Positions 1-8,766 of a stretch of 64,000 bases of DNA are shown piece after piece. Position 1 is the first letter of the stretch, and every line of letters begins with the position of its first letter. Location: positions 1,426,001 through 1,490,000 of the forward strand of contig NZ_LT575468.1 of the NCBI RefSeq assembly GCF_900087055.1, given 5' to 3'. The DNA is from Plesiomonas shigelloides (GTDB taxonomy: Bacteria > Pseudomonadota > Gammaproteobacteria > Enterobacterales > CAMTGL01). The notes under the pieces were generated by a model. It was not told the DNA's origin, ran no database searches, and saw only the letters and a list, made by a program, of their open reading frames with translations. The position numbers were made by a program, and so were the translations under genes.

Positions 1-281
1 CCACCGGTGATCACCACATGCTTGGCGGTATAGCCCTGCTCGGTAAACAGCGTTTGTAAATCGCTGATGGTCATTGAGCACCAGCTGGCCGAATCTTCAG
101 TTTTTAAGATCAGCGCGGGATCAGACAAGCGTTGATCGGCATCAAGCTGCCACGTGTGTTTGGTATCACACCAGCTGCATTCCACCGGACAGCCCTGCAA
201 ACGGACAAAAATTGCAGGAACGCCGGTATATACCCCTTCACCCTGCAGCGTCTGAAATACTTCATTAATCGGATACAGCAT
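1..281 (-). CDS. queE: 7-carboxy-7-deazaguanine synthase QueE (partial, 5' part only)
   Basis: This is the first ~93 codons of QueE; the gene runs off the left edge of the window. QueE is a radical-SAM enzyme that converts 6-carboxy-tetrahydropterin to 7-carboxy-7-deazaguanine in queuosine biosynthesis. The visible N-terminus begins [16 protein letters not shown] and continues into the cluster motif CPVECSWC, giving Cys31, Cys35 and Cys38 for the [4Fe-4S] cluster, followed by DTKHTW. These segments match E. coli QueE closely from memory. The ATG is the complement of bases 279-281. The last visible residues read HVVITG, just before the family's GGEP motif, so nothing suggests a defect in the visible part. 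It is transcribed leftward, divergent from the acyl-CoA synthetase gene. Confidence 0.93.
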   Translation of the reverse strand, partial: MLYPINEVFQTLQGEGVYTGVPAIFVRLQGCPVECSWCDTKHTWQLDADQRLSDPALILKTEDSASWCSMTISDLQTLFTEQGYTAKHVVITG

Positions 282-599
282 CTGGATCAATAAGCCTGTG
301 GTTGAATAGTCTGAGCACAAGTCGCGGATTATCGCAAACCCATCGCCCCCTGACTACCGTAACCTGCTGGTTGTGCTCTAGGCCGATGGCGGCTTGCACT
401 ATGCATGCCCATGCTTAGTGGTGAGATGAGAGCAAGTTACCGAATAAATCGCAACCTGATTCGAGTCAGCTAACGGATAGCGGAAAGAGCGTGAAAAACC
501 GTTGTGACTCATTGCCATAAGTAGATTAATGGTGATTATAATGTTAAATAAAGATTAACCATGAAGTCGATTTTACCACACCAGTGATCGGGGGCATTT
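282..599. other. Intergenic region between divergent queE and acyl-CoA synthetase genes
   Basis: This 318-bp stretch has no convincing ORF. It must hold the promoters of both divergent genes. The best candidate for the rightward gene is a TATAAT at 537-542, with a weak TTGCCA at 512-517 as a -35 element; the 19-bp spacing is longer than ideal. The DNA becomes AT-rich from about 515 to 580. I saw no FadR-type palindrome, although the downstream product suggests one might be expected. Confidence 0.4.
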
Positions 600-2246
600 A
601 TGAGTATCATCAGAAAACAACCGCTGGAAATGCTCTACTACTGGGAATCGCATCGTCCAGATGAAACCTATCTGCGCCAGCCGGTTAATCGTCATTTTAA
701 TTGCTACTCGTGGAAAGAAGTGGCACGTCAAGCGCGGGTGATTGCCAGCGCACTGCGTGGCTTGGGGCTTGCACCGGGCGATCGGGTAGCTTTGCTCTCG
801 AAAAACTGTGCCGAATGGTTTATTGCCGATTTCGCCATGATGATGGGCGGGTTTGTCAGTGTTCCTATCTATCCAACGGCGAACAGCGAAACCATTCGCT
901 ATGTGCTGGAGCACTCCGAGAGTAAAGCCATTTTTATCGGCAAATTAGATCATCCAGAAAATGTCGAAGCGGTATTGCCGCCGGACATTTTACGTATCGC
1001 TTTCCCGTATCCGACCGCGCCTTGCCAGTATCAGTGGCAAGCGCTACTTAATGATTTCCTGCCACTGGAAGAAAGTCCGATCCCTGAGCCGGAAAGCTTG
1101 ATGTCACTGGTGTATACCTCTGGCAGTACCGGTCGGCCTAAGGCGGTGATGCACAGCCACGAGCGCTTTGGCTGGGCGGCTAAATCGGTGGCGCAAACCG
1201 TGCAATTAGGCCCGAATGATCGCGGTTTTTCTTATCTGCCGCTGTCTCACATCACTGAGCGGGTGTATATCCTCGGTGGCAGCTTATATGGCGGTTGTAC
1301 GATTTCGTTCCCTGAGTCGCTAGATACGTTTGTTGACGACATCAAGGCCACGGCACCAACTATCTTTATCTCTGTACCGCGGCTGTGGTCAGCATTTCGT
1401 TCGCGCATCTTGGAAAAAATGCCGGAAGAGAAGTTGGAGCGTCTGCTGTCTATTCCGCTGGTCAATAACCTGATTAAGTACGTCATCCAACGCAAATTAG
1501 GCTTGCACCGCGCCCGCGTGTTGGGCTGCGGCTCCGCGCCGGTTGCGCCATCGCTTCTGCATTGGTATCACCGTTTGGGGATGAATATCACCGAAGCGTG
1601 GGGGATGACGGAAAACTTAGCCTACGGCACCATCAATTATCCATTCCGCGCCGATAAAATTGGCTCAATTGGCCATGCCTCGAAAGGGGTGGAAGTGATG
1701 TTGTCGGAGGAAGGCGAGATCATGACCCGCAGCCCCGGCACCATGTTGGGCTATTATCTGGATGACATCTCAACCGCTTTGGCGATTAAAGATGAGTGGC
1801 TGTATACCGGCGATCTGGGCGAAATTGATGCGCAAGGCTATGTGCGAATTACCGGTCGCTTGAAAGACATCTTTAAAACCGAAAAAGGCAAATATGTCTC
1901 GCCGGTGGTGTTGGAAGCTAAACTGGCTTCGTTGGAGATTATTGAGCAGTTGTGTGTGATTGGCAGCGGCTTACCGCAGCCGGTGGGCTTGGTGCAACTG
2001 TCAGCCAGTTCGCTGGCGCTGCCGCGGGAAATGTTAGCCAAAGCGTTGACCGAACATCTAGAAAGCGTGAATGCACAGCTCGAACCGCACGAGGTATTGA
2101 GCGGGATTGCGGTGATTTCCGAGCCGTGGACTATCGACAGTGGCGATCTGACCCCGACACTGAAATTACGTCGGCACAAGGTCGAACAGCGCTATAACGA
2201 GGCGGTCCGCCAGTGGTCGAAAGGCGAGAAGGTGCGCTGGTTGTAA
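600..2246 (+). CDS. AMP-forming long-chain acyl-CoA synthetase family protein
   Basis: The 548-residue product belongs to the ANL (AMP-binding) superfamily, most like the long-chain acyl-CoA synthetase (FAA1-type) branch. Such enzymes activate a fatty acid with ATP to an acyl-adenylate and then an acyl-CoA. The adenylation motif is seen as YTSGSTGRPKAVMHSH near residue 175, followed by the A5-type motif AWGMTENLAYG near 330 and the hinge region YTGDLGEIDAQGYVRITGR near 400, with KDIFKTEKGKYVSP carrying the conserved C-terminal lysine region. No signal peptide is apparent. A GGGGG run lies 7-8 bases before the ATG. The gene stands alone, followed by mlc after about 100 bp. Which acid it activates cannot be told from sequence; it is not clearly orthologous to fadD. 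Confidence 0.88.
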   Translation: MSIIRKQPLEMLYYWESHRPDETYLRQPVNRHFNCYSWKEVARQARVIASALRGLGLAPGDRVALLSKNCAEWFIADFAMMMGGFVSVPIYPTANSETIRYVLEHSESKAIFIGKLDHPENVEAVLPPDILRIAFPYPTAPCQYQWQALLNDFLPLEESPIPEPESLMSLVYTSGSTGRPKAVMHSHERFGWAAKSVAQTVQLGPNDRGFSYLPLSHITERVYILGGSLYGGCTISFPESLDTFVDDIKATAPTIFISVPRLWSAFRSRILEKMPEEKLERLLSIPLVNNLIKYVIQRKLGLHRARVLGCGSAPVAPSLLHWYHRLGMNITEAWGMTENLAYGTINYPFRADKIGSIGHASKGVEVMLSEEGEIMTRSPGTMLGYYLDDISTALAIKDEWLYTGDLGEIDAQGYVRITGRLKDIFKTEKGKYVSPVVLEAKLASLEIIEQLCVIGSGLPQPVGLVQLSASSLALPREMLAKALTEHLESVNAQLEPHEVLSGIAVISEPWTIDSGDLTPTLKLRRHKVEQRYNEAVRQWSKGEKVRWL

Positions 2247-2353
2247 ACTTGGTCACGCTTCAACGATAGCGGGGTTGACGCTGTTCCTTAAAGCCAACAC
2301 CATGACGGCTTAATTATTTCGAGGTATGAAATACCCTGTCGGAGTGGACTAAA

Positions 2354-3571
2354 ATGGCGGAAGGGCACAATCCCGGACATATCGATCAAATAAAACAAAT
2401 TAATGCCGGAGCTGTGTATCGCCTGATTGATCAGTTGGGACCCATTTCCCGTATTGAGTTATCGAAGCAGGCTAATCTGGCTCCGGCCAGTATTACCAAA
2501 ATTACCCGTGAGTTGTTGGATGCGCACCTGATTAAGGAAGATGAATTCCAAGAGCCGGGTAGCCGTGGCCGCCCAGCGGTCGGGTTGATTTTGGATACGG
2601 AAGGCTGGCATTTTCTCTCCGCGCGTCTTGGACGCGGCTATCTCACCCTCGCATTGCATGAGCTGAGCAGCGAACTGCTGATTGAAGAGCGGCTGGATAT
2701 TATTGAGCGCGAGCAATCGGCTTTATTAAAGCGTTTAGTCAGTGAAATTGACCTGTTCTTTACTCGTCATCAGGACAAACTGGAGCGTTTGAGTGCCATT
2801 GCCATTACGTTGCCCGGTGTCATTGATGCGACGCGCGGTATTGTGCACCAGATGCCGTATTACCATGTGAAGGATATGCCGCTGGCGGCGGAGCTGGAGC
2901 AAAAAACTGGTCTGCCAGTGCTGCTGCGCCATGATGTGTGTGCGTGGACGATGGCCGAAGCGCTGTTTGGGCCTTCACAAGGCTGTCAGAACGTGGTTCA
3001 GCTAAGTATCAATCATGGCGTCGGCGTTGGGGTGATGATTGATGGCAAACTGATCCACGGCCAATACCGTAATCTGATTGAAGCTGGCCATATTGTGGTT
3101 AACCCGCAAGGGGAGCCGTGCGAGTGTGGGCATCGTGGCTGTCTGGAAACGGAAATCAATATTCAAGCCTTGCTGCGTAAAGCGCGGCAGCGTTTAGAGA
3201 GCGGCGAAGAGAGCGTGTTGCGACATCAGACACTGAACGTGTCGAACCTGTGCCAAGCGGCATTAAACGCTGATGCGCTGGCGCTGAATTTGCTTACCGA
3301 AGCGGCGGAGCGCATTGGTGTGCTGCTCAGCATGTTGGTGAACCTGTTCCATCCAGAAAAAGTACTGTTTGGTTCACCGTTGAGTCAGGCGCAGTCCATT
3401 ATGTTTCCGGTGATTATGCGTACGTTGGAAGCCAATGCCTATCCACTGTATACGCAAAACCTCACGTTGGAGCCAACCCGTTTTTATAACGAAGGCACCA
3501 TGCCGGGGGCGGGGTTGGTGAAAGAGTCGCTCTACAGTGGCGTGCTGTTAACTAAACTGCTGGAAGGTTAA
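2354..3571 (+). CDS. mlc: ROK-family transcriptional repressor Mlc
   Basis: The 405-residue protein matches E. coli Mlc over its whole length from memory, including the N-terminal helix-turn-helix segment (GHIDQIKQINAGAVYRLIDQ, then ASITKITRELLDAHL) and the ROK domain. The ROK zinc site is visible as CECGHRGC (Cys256, Cys258, Cys263), with His246 in EAGH upstream. In E. coli, Mlc represses ptsG, ptsHI, malT and its own gene, and is titrated to the membrane by the glucose permease EIICB. The paralogue NagC is the main alternative, but the N-terminal segment fits Mlc better. The ATG follows a GGAG about ten bases upstream. The gene converges on the heme operon, separated from it by a strong hairpin terminator. 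Confidence 0.9.
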   Translation: MAEGHNPGHIDQIKQINAGAVYRLIDQLGPISRIELSKQANLAPASITKITRELLDAHLIKEDEFQEPGSRGRPAVGLILDTEGWHFLSARLGRGYLTLALHELSSELLIEERLDIIEREQSALLKRLVSEIDLFFTRHQDKLERLSAIAITLPGVIDATRGIVHQMPYYHVKDMPLAAELEQKTGLPVLLRHDVCAWTMAEALFGPSQGCQNVVQLSINHGVGVGVMIDGKLIHGQYRNLIEAGHIVVNPQGEPCECGHRGCLETEINIQALLRKARQRLESGEESVLRHQTLNVSNLCQAALNADALALNLLTEAAERIGVLLSMLVNLFHPEKVLFGSPLSQAQSIMFPVIMRTLEANAYPLYTQNLTLEPTRFYNEGTMPGAGLVKESLYSGVLLTKLLEG

Positions 3572-3674
3572 TCACGCGCTATTCGTGCCGTGCTTACTAC
3601 CGGTAGCTCACTAAATAGCTGACTAAATAGTTCGCTAAATATACAGAAAGTACTTTCACGCAGCAGAAATGAGA

Positions 3675-3718
3675 AAAAGGTGGATGGCATAAGGATGCTG
3701 TCCACCTTTTGTATTTTT
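3675..3718. terminator. Bidirectional terminator between mlc and hugD
   Basis: AAAAGGTGGA at 3675-3684 pairs with TCCACCTTTT at 3701-3710, with partial extra pairing inside. The stem is followed by a T-rich tail on the plus strand and preceded by A residues, so it could end both mlc and the leftward heme operon. Confidence 0.8.
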
Positions 3719-3765
3719 AACGCTCAATTTTGTCGCCTGCGCTGCGTTATCGTTATGTTGGCGCG

Positions 3766-4569
3766 TTAGCTGATATGCAGTCGTCCGGTTTCTGGATGAC
3801 GGAACACCTGCGCGTCGAAAGCGAAAATTTGCTTAATACACTCAGCAGTCAACACCTCTTCTGGTGAGCCATCGGCCTGAATCTGCCCATGATTGAGCAG
3901 CAATACCCGATCGGCATAGCGCGCCGCCAGATTTAAATCGTGCAAAATCACCAGTACCGCATCACCCTGTCGCGCACGGCGCTGCGCCGTTTGCAGCGTC
4001 TGATGCTGGTGGCTTAAATCCAGTGCCGATGTCGGTTCATCCAACATTAAGAGTTTCGGTGCGGCGGCGGTGGGCTCGCGCTCGGTCTGCGGCGAGTCGG
4101 CCATATACTCATCGAGCTGCGCGAGGACGCGTGCAAAGTGAATGCGCTGTTTCTCCCCGCCGGAGAGCACGGTATAGGCGCTATCGGCGAGATGTTCCGC
4201 CCCGACCGCTTGCAGGCAGCGCTGGATGATGGCCTCATCGGCGATTTTGCCTGATGCATGCGGCAGACGGCCTAACGCCACCACTTCACGGGCTAAAAAC
4301 GAAAATGACAGCGCCGAGCTTTGCGGCAAGATGGCCATCCGGCGGGCGAGTATTGGCGCTGGCCACTGCGACTGCGGTTGGCCGAACAAGCGGATCTCGC
4401 CTTGCGCCGCCATTTCGCCACTGATGCACTTGAGTAAGGTGGATTTACCGGTGCCGTTGGGGCCGAGCAGTACGGTGAGCTCACCGGCTCGCAAGTCTAA
4501 CGACAGCTGCGATAAAATCTGGCGTCGACCACGTTGTAAGGTCAGATTACGCAATTCGACCACGGTCAT
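3766..4569 (-). CDS. hugD: Heme ABC transporter ATP-binding protein HugD
   Basis: This is the ATPase subunit of the heme importer, equivalent to HmuV. The 267-residue product has Walker A LGPNGTGKST, the ABC signature LSGGEKQRIHFARVL, Walker B LLMLDEPTSALD and the H-loop VILHDLNLAARY. A short acidic insert between signature and Walker B (DEYMADSPQ) resembles the spacer I recall from HmuV proteins. A longer reading frame extends upstream to 4713, but I chose the ATG at 4569: it overlaps the hugC stop as ATGA and has an AAGGAG ribosome site upstream, whereas the extension lies wholly inside hugC. It is the last gene of the tonB-exbB-exbD-hugB-hugC-hugD operon and works with HugC to move heme from HugB into the cytoplasm. 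Confidence 0.93.
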   Translation of the reverse strand: MTVVELRNLTLQRGRRQILSQLSLDLRAGELTVLLGPNGTGKSTLLKCISGEMAAQGEIRLFGQPQSQWPAPILARRMAILPQSSALSFSFLAREVVALGRLPHASGKIADEAIIQRCLQAVGAEHLADSAYTVLSGGEKQRIHFARVLAQLDEYMADSPQTEREPTAAAPKLLMLDEPTSALDLSHQHQTLQTAQRRARQGDAVLVILHDLNLAARYADRVLLLNHGQIQADGSPEEVLTAECIKQIFAFDAQVFRHPETGRLHIS

Positions 4570-5627
4570 GCGGCGCTCCTTTTTTGTTGGATCAGCAGCC
4601 AGATAAAAAACGGTGCGCCGAGCAGCGCGGTGATGATCCCAACCGGAATTTCTGCCGGTGCCGCCAATTGGCGCGCCAGTAAGTCTGCCAGCAGCAATAA
4701 GATTGCGCCACACAGCGCACTCAGCGGCAGCAAATTACGATAATCTGGGCCGCACAGCATGCGTACCAGATGGGGCACGATCAGACCGATAAACCCAATC
4801 ATCCCTGAGACTGACACTGAAACGCCAATACCCACCGCACAGCCGATGATCAAGCGACGTTTGAGCCGCTCGACATTCACGCCCAGATGCCGTGCTTCGG
4901 ACTCCCCCAGCAGCAGGGCATTGAGCGCAGGGGCTTGTCGATAAAATCCGACCAGCAATACCAGCAGGGTGAGGCTACTGAGCAGTAAGGTGTCCCAACG
5001 GGCACCGGCGAGGGAGCCCATCTGCCAAAGCGACAGATCGCGCAGTTGCTGATCATCGGCCAGATAGCTCAACAATCCCAGACCGGAAAATGCGATAGCG
5101 CCAATGGCCACGCCGGCCAATAACATCATGTTGACCGAGGTGCCAAACGGTGTGCGCCCGATACGGTAGACCAGCAGTGTGGTCAGCATCCCACACAAAA
5201 ACGCACACAGCGCGGTATAACCGAGCGACAACCAACCCAGACTGAAACCGGCGATACTCAAACCGGCCAGCGACACGCCGGCAGGAAGCAAAACAATCGA
5301 CAATCCCGCCCCCAGCGCCGCGCCGCCACTGACACCGATAATGCCCGGATCAGCCAAGGGGTTACGAAAGAGCCCCTGCAACACCGCGCCCGCCAGTGCC
5401 AAAATTCCCCCCACACTGATGCACAGCAGGGTGCGCGGCAGACGGATGGTCTGAATAATCAATTGCTGTGTGCTCAGATCGTTGGCGTGGCTCGGTAACG
5501 AAAGCAGCGCCTGCAGGCTCTCACTTAACGGCAGGCGCACCGGACCGGTGGCAATTGACAGCAGCAACATGAAGCTCAGCAGCAGCAATCCACTGCTACC
5601 GAGCAAAGAGAGTTTCAGTCGTAACAT
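4566..5627 (-). CDS. hugC: Heme ABC transporter permease HugC
   Basis: The 353-residue protein is a FecCD/HmuU-type permease with multiple hydrophobic segments consistent with about ten transmembrane helices. Family hallmarks include RLPRTLLCISVGGILALAGA near the N-terminus, NPLADPGIIGVSGGAALGA, and the C-terminal block GMIGFIGLIVPHLVRMLCG, which forms the ATPase-coupling loop. It should form a homodimer in the inner membrane and pass heme from the periplasmic protein HugB to the cytoplasm, driven by HugD. It starts 12 bases after hugB and its stop overlaps the hugD start, which suggests translational coupling. Confidence 0.93.
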   Translation of the reverse strand: MLRLKLSLLGSSGLLLLSFMLLLSIATGPVRLPLSESLQALLSLPSHANDLSTQQLIIQTIRLPRTLLCISVGGILALAGAVLQGLFRNPLADPGIIGVSGGAALGAGLSIVLLPAGVSLAGLSIAGFSLGWLSLGYTALCAFLCGMLTTLLVYRIGRTPFGTSVNMMLLAGVAIGAIAFSGLGLLSYLADDQQLRDLSLWQMGSLAGARWDTLLLSSLTLLVLLVGFYRQAPALNALLLGESEARHLGVNVERLKRRLIIGCAVGIGVSVSVSGMIGFIGLIVPHLVRMLCGPDYRNLLPLSALCGAILLLLADLLARQLAAPAEIPVGIITALLGAPFFIWLLIQQKRSAA

Positions 5628-5639
5628 CGGGCGTTCCGC

Positions 5640-6575
5640 TTACTGCTGATTCAGGTGATTGGCCAGACGCTGGGCTTCGCTCAAGGTGCTCAGGCCGATA
5701 CCACCAATCAACGCTTTACCGTTAATCGGTAGCACCGCTTTATTGCGTCCAGCCGGTGTGTTTTGCAGTAACGGTTGTTTGGCCAGCAGAGAGTCGGCAT
5801 CGTCAGTCCAATTGCGCTCGCTGACCACAATCAAATCCGGCTGCATGGCCAGCAGACTTTCGGCTGACACCGTTTGGTAATTACGCACCGAAGCGGCCGG
5901 ATTCACGGCGCCGGCTAAGGTCAGCAGAGTATCGGCGGGAGTATTGCCGCCAGCAATCATCGGCGGGCGACCATCATGCAGCAGCAGATACACGGCTTTG
6001 AGCGGTTTGCCGTGTTGCTTGCTCTGCAACTGAGCACGCGTTTGTGCGAGTTGTTCGAGCTGTCGATCGATTTTCGTCTGCAGTGTTTGGCCTTCGGCTT
6101 CTTTATGCAGCAGGGCAGCAATTTGCGTCACTTGCGCTTTGAGCGCTTCTGGTGTGGTATCGGACTGCAACACGGTCAGGGGAATTTTGGCCTGTTGCAG
6201 CGCTGTCAGCGCCGAGGCCGGCGCCATTTCATCTGAGCCAATCACATAATCAGGGCGCAGGGCAAGCATGCCTTCGGCTGGTAATTGACGGATATAGCCC
6301 AGTGTTGCGGCTTTGCTGTCGGCAGGAAGACGGCTGCTGCTATCAACACCTACCAGTACATCGCCAGCGCCCAGCGCCACAATAATTTCTGTCACATTAC
6401 TACCGGCACTGATCACGCGCGTTGGCGCGGTCTGTGGCGCAATAGGTGGTGTGGCAGAAGCTGCAACTGGATGTGTGCTCATGGCCGCGCTATCGGTAGG
6501 TGCTGCGTGCAAAGTAACGGTTGGCAGGCTGAGGCAAGCCAGCAGGGCGTAGTGAGAAAGGCGCATCTGTTTCAT
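5640..6575 (-). CDS. hugB: Periplasmic heme-binding protein HugB
   Basis: The 311-residue product begins with a clear Sec signal peptide (MKQMRLSHYALLACLSLP, cleavage probably after TLHA) and continues as a cluster-A periplasmic binding protein like HmuT. Segments typical of this family are RVISAGSNVTEIIVALGAGD, LPADSKAATLGYIRQLPAEG with ALRPDYVIGSDE, and the C-terminal ERNWTDD. Some residues near the N-terminus of the mature protein (PVAASATPPIAPQTAP) form a Pro/Ala-rich spacer of unknown role. It binds heme released by the HugA receptor and delivers it to HugCD. Its ATG overlaps the exbD stop by four bases, so it is coupled to the energizing genes upstream. Confidence 0.92.
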   Translation of the reverse strand: MKQMRLSHYALLACLSLPTVTLHAAPTDSAAMSTHPVAASATPPIAPQTAPTRVISAGSNVTEIIVALGAGDVLVGVDSSSRLPADSKAATLGYIRQLPAEGMLALRPDYVIGSDEMAPASALTALQQAKIPLTVLQSDTTPEALKAQVTQIAALLHKEAEGQTLQTKIDRQLEQLAQTRAQLQSKQHGKPLKAVYLLLHDGRPPMIAGGNTPADTLLTLAGAVNPAASVRNYQTVSAESLLAMQPDLIVVSERNWTDDADSLLAKQPLLQNTPAGRNKAVLPINGKALIGGIGLSTLSEAQRLANHLNQQ

Positions 6576-7003
6576 TCTGATCCCTTGGTTAAAATCTGCG
6601 CGGCAGGAATGTTCTGTCGCTGCAGGAAATTGAGTAAATTCAATAAGCGTTCAGTACTGGCATCGCGATCGGCGGCGATAATAATCTCTGGCTGAGCGCC
6701 GGAGGTATGCGGCTGGGCGCGTGCGGTCAAAATGGCGTTGCTGAAGGCATCCCAATCCGTGAATTTTTGCTCGTCCAGCGCCCAGTAAGGCGCATCGGCA
6801 AACAGGTGTAATGTCAGACTTTCCGGTACCGTTTGTGCCGGTTGGGTGCTATCAGCCACTTCCGGTAAGGTGATGTCCATGCTCTGAATACGCACATTGG
6901 CGGTCAGCAATAAAAACACCAGTACGATAAAGATGATGTCGAGCAACGGGGTGAGATCTATCCCAAGGCTGCTGCTTTCTGGCGCTGAGCGATCGCGGAT
7001 CAT
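6572..7003 (-). CDS. exbD: TonB-system energizer subunit ExbD
   Basis: The 143-residue protein has the ExbD layout: a short cytoplasmic tail, one transmembrane helix (residues about 17-37) beginning at the DLTPLLDIIFIVLVFLLLT segment, whose aspartate corresponds to the essential membrane Asp of ExbD, and a periplasmic domain. With ExbB it uses the proton gradient to energize TonB. It overlaps both exbB (start) and hugB (stop) through ATGA junctions. Its place in the heme operon indicates dedication to heme uptake, although it could also energize other TonB-dependent receptors. Confidence 0.92.
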   Translation of the reverse strand: MIRDRSAPESSSLGIDLTPLLDIIFIVLVFLLLTANVRIQSMDITLPEVADSTQPAQTVPESLTLHLFADAPYWALDEQKFTDWDAFSNAILTARAQPHTSGAQPEIIIAADRDASTERLLNLLNFLQRQNIPAAQILTKGSE

Positions 7004-7659
7004 GACGTGAAATCCTCACACAGCGGGATCCCTTCTAGCCACAAGTTGTATTGGTTCATGCCGTGTTCGGCGCCGTTAATCAGCCGATCAATCCATAAGC
7101 TGAACAGCTGTGCACCCACCAGTGCCGGTAGCGCAATAAACAGCCCGGCGGCGGTGGTGTACATTGCAACGCCTAAACCATCGGCCAGCAATGCAGGAGT
7201 CACTGGACTGTTGCTCGCGCCGATATCCTGAAACATCTGAATCAAGCCCAAAATGGTGCCCAGCAGACCCAGAAGTGGGCTGATGGCGGCAAGCAGATTA
7301 AGTAATTTCAGACCACTACTGAGCTGACGGCGCTTAGATTGCAGCCAGATCGCAGCAATTTCTTCGCGTAAGGCTTTATTTTCGTTGCGATGCGTTAGCA
7401 GCAGTGCGACCCCTTGCAGTAATAACGAGCGGCGTTGCTGCAACGATTGCTGCATCGTATCTAGCTGGCTGGCCGATACGCTATTCAGGGTATTGCTATG
7501 CCCAGGTAACAGCTGCGCGGCCAGATGATGTTGGCCAAGTCGACCGGCTTGCAGCAGGCGAAACAGCCGATCCAGTAAAATCACGCCGGTCAGAAAAGAG
7601 CAGGTCAGCAGCGGCCACATCATGCTGCCGAGTTGGTGTTCAAGTTGCGCAAGAATCAT
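7000..7659 (-). CDS. exbB: TonB-system energizer subunit ExbB (MotA/TolQ/ExbB family)
   Basis: The 219-residue protein shows the three transmembrane helices of the family and the conserved core LNLLAAISPLLGLLGTILGL, followed by the third helix segment ALLADGLGVAMYTTAAGLFIALPALVG in two parts. It forms the pentameric proton channel with ExbD at its centre. It lies 66 bases after tonB on the same strand and overlaps exbD by four bases. The length is slightly shorter than E. coli ExbB (244), as is common for the smaller ExbB proteins linked to heme loci. Confidence 0.92.
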   Translation of the reverse strand: MILAQLEHQLGSMMWPLLTCSFLTGVILLDRLFRLLQAGRLGQHHLAAQLLPGHSNTLNSVSASQLDTMQQSLQQRRSLLLQGVALLLTHRNENKALREEIAAIWLQSKRRQLSSGLKLLNLLAAISPLLGLLGTILGLIQMFQDIGASNSPVTPALLADGLGVAMYTTAAGLFIALPALVGAQLFSLWIDRLINGAEHGMNQYNLWLEGIPLCEDFTS

Positions 7660-7725
7660 GGTTTACAGCCTGTTTAAGTCTAAATAGAAGTGGGTGTACG
7701 TAATTTTGTGTCTTAATGGCAGCGT

Positions 7726-8574
7726 TTAAGTCAGCTCAAAGCGCACGGGAATTCGCACCACATGGCTGACACCTTGGCCGTTGATTTCTTGTGGCAAGAA
7801 TTGCCATCCCTTTACGGCTTTCAATGCCGAGCGATCCAGTAGGGGGAAACCGCTACTTTTCAGCAGTACGACTTGCAATTGCTCGCCTTGAGTTCCCAGT
7901 TTCACTTCCAGCAATACGGTGCCTTCTTGACGGCGCATGCGTGAGGCTTTCGGGTATTCCGGCGCCGAAGGGGGAACGCGAAAACGCGGTTCACTGCTGC
8001 TGCCACGGGCTTGTGCGGTAGAGGCTGGTGCTGCACGGGAGGCTGTGTTCGGTGCTCCGCCCGCTGACTGCGTGGTGGCCAAGGAGTGAGCGGCAGTCGT
8101 GCTCGTGTTAGCCGCGACAGGGTTGTGCTGTTCTGTGTTGTCTGTTGATTTTCTCGCTGTCTTTTTAACTGTCTTTTTTGGAGCTTTTTCTTCTGGAATT
8201 TTCGGCGCTATTTTTTTAGGCGCAGGTTCTTTTTTCAAGACCGGTTTAGCTTGCTTGGGTTTAGCTTGCTCGGTTTTTGCTGTTTCAGCGGCTTTGGCTG
8301 GCACGGCGCTCGGGTCAACGACTTTTTTCGGTTCAGTCTTTTGTGGCGCAGGCTGTACGTCGGCTGCGGCACCGCTTTGTGCGCCGGTGGCGGCCAAATT
8401 GAGCACCAATGCGGGACCTGCACTGAGGGAGACCAAGGTGACGGCTCGGGTTTGGGTTGGCTGCAGTCCAAACAGCAGTAAGGCGGCGTGGGCCGACATA
8501 CATAAACCTGACGCCAGTAAAAGGCGTTTATTGCGGCGAAGGTGAGCGCCAGCAGTAAGCAACGTCAGCGGCAT
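7726..8574 (-). CDS. tonB: Energy transducer TonB
   Basis: The 282-residue product is built as a classic TonB: an N-terminal membrane anchor (residues about 18-36, ASGLCMSAHAALLLFGLQ), a long Lys/Pro/Ala-rich periplasm-spanning region (residues about 75-145), then a Ser/Thr/Ala-rich stretch, and a C-terminal TonB domain with YPKASRMRRQEGTVLLEVKL and GWQFLPQ. It carries energy from ExbBD to the HugA receptor across the periplasm. It is the first gene of the leftward operon and diverges from hugA, with the Fur-box-like site between them. The linker uses Lys-Ala-Pro repeats rather than the Glu-Pro/Lys-Pro runs of E. coli TonB. Confidence 0.93.
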   Translation of the reverse strand: MPLTLLTAGAHLRRNKRLLLASGLCMSAHAALLLFGLQPTQTRAVTLVSLSAGPALVLNLAATGAQSGAAADVQPAPQKTEPKKVVDPSAVPAKAAETAKTEQAKPKQAKPVLKKEPAPKKIAPKIPEEKAPKKTVKKTARKSTDNTEQHNPVAANTSTTAAHSLATTQSAGGAPNTASRAAPASTAQARGSSSEPRFRVPPSAPEYPKASRMRRQEGTVLLEVKLGTQGEQLQVVLLKSSGFPLLDRSALKAVKGWQFLPQEINGQGVSHVVRIPVRFELT

Positions 8575-8667
8575 GGGTAACTCCGGTCTTCCAGACTTAT
8601 CAGCAAAGAAAACAGTCAGTAATCAAGAATGGCTGCACTATACATTTTGATGATACCTGAGATCAAA

Positions 8668-8682
8668 TGAAAATTATTTGCA
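8668..8682. promoter_or_regulatory. Fur box in the tonB-hugA divergent promoter
   Basis: TGAAAATTATTTGCA matches the 7-1-7 Fur consensus TGATAATNATTATCA at 11 of 14 defined positions. The following CATTCGCATTCA adds further half-site-like hexamers. It lies about 85-100 bp upstream of hugA and about 95-110 bp upstream of tonB, well placed to repress both operons when iron is plentiful. Confidence 0.75.
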
Positions 8683-8766
8683 TTCGCATTCAATGATCGG
8701 TTACGCTTCGCCACCGCTAACACATTGCTTGTTTTTCCTCTTTTCATCATGAACTAAAAGGAATTA

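Noticed and set aside
4569-4713. N-terminal extension of hugD
   Set aside because: The extension lies inside hugC, has no ribosome site and does not match the family, while ATG 4569 fits on all counts.
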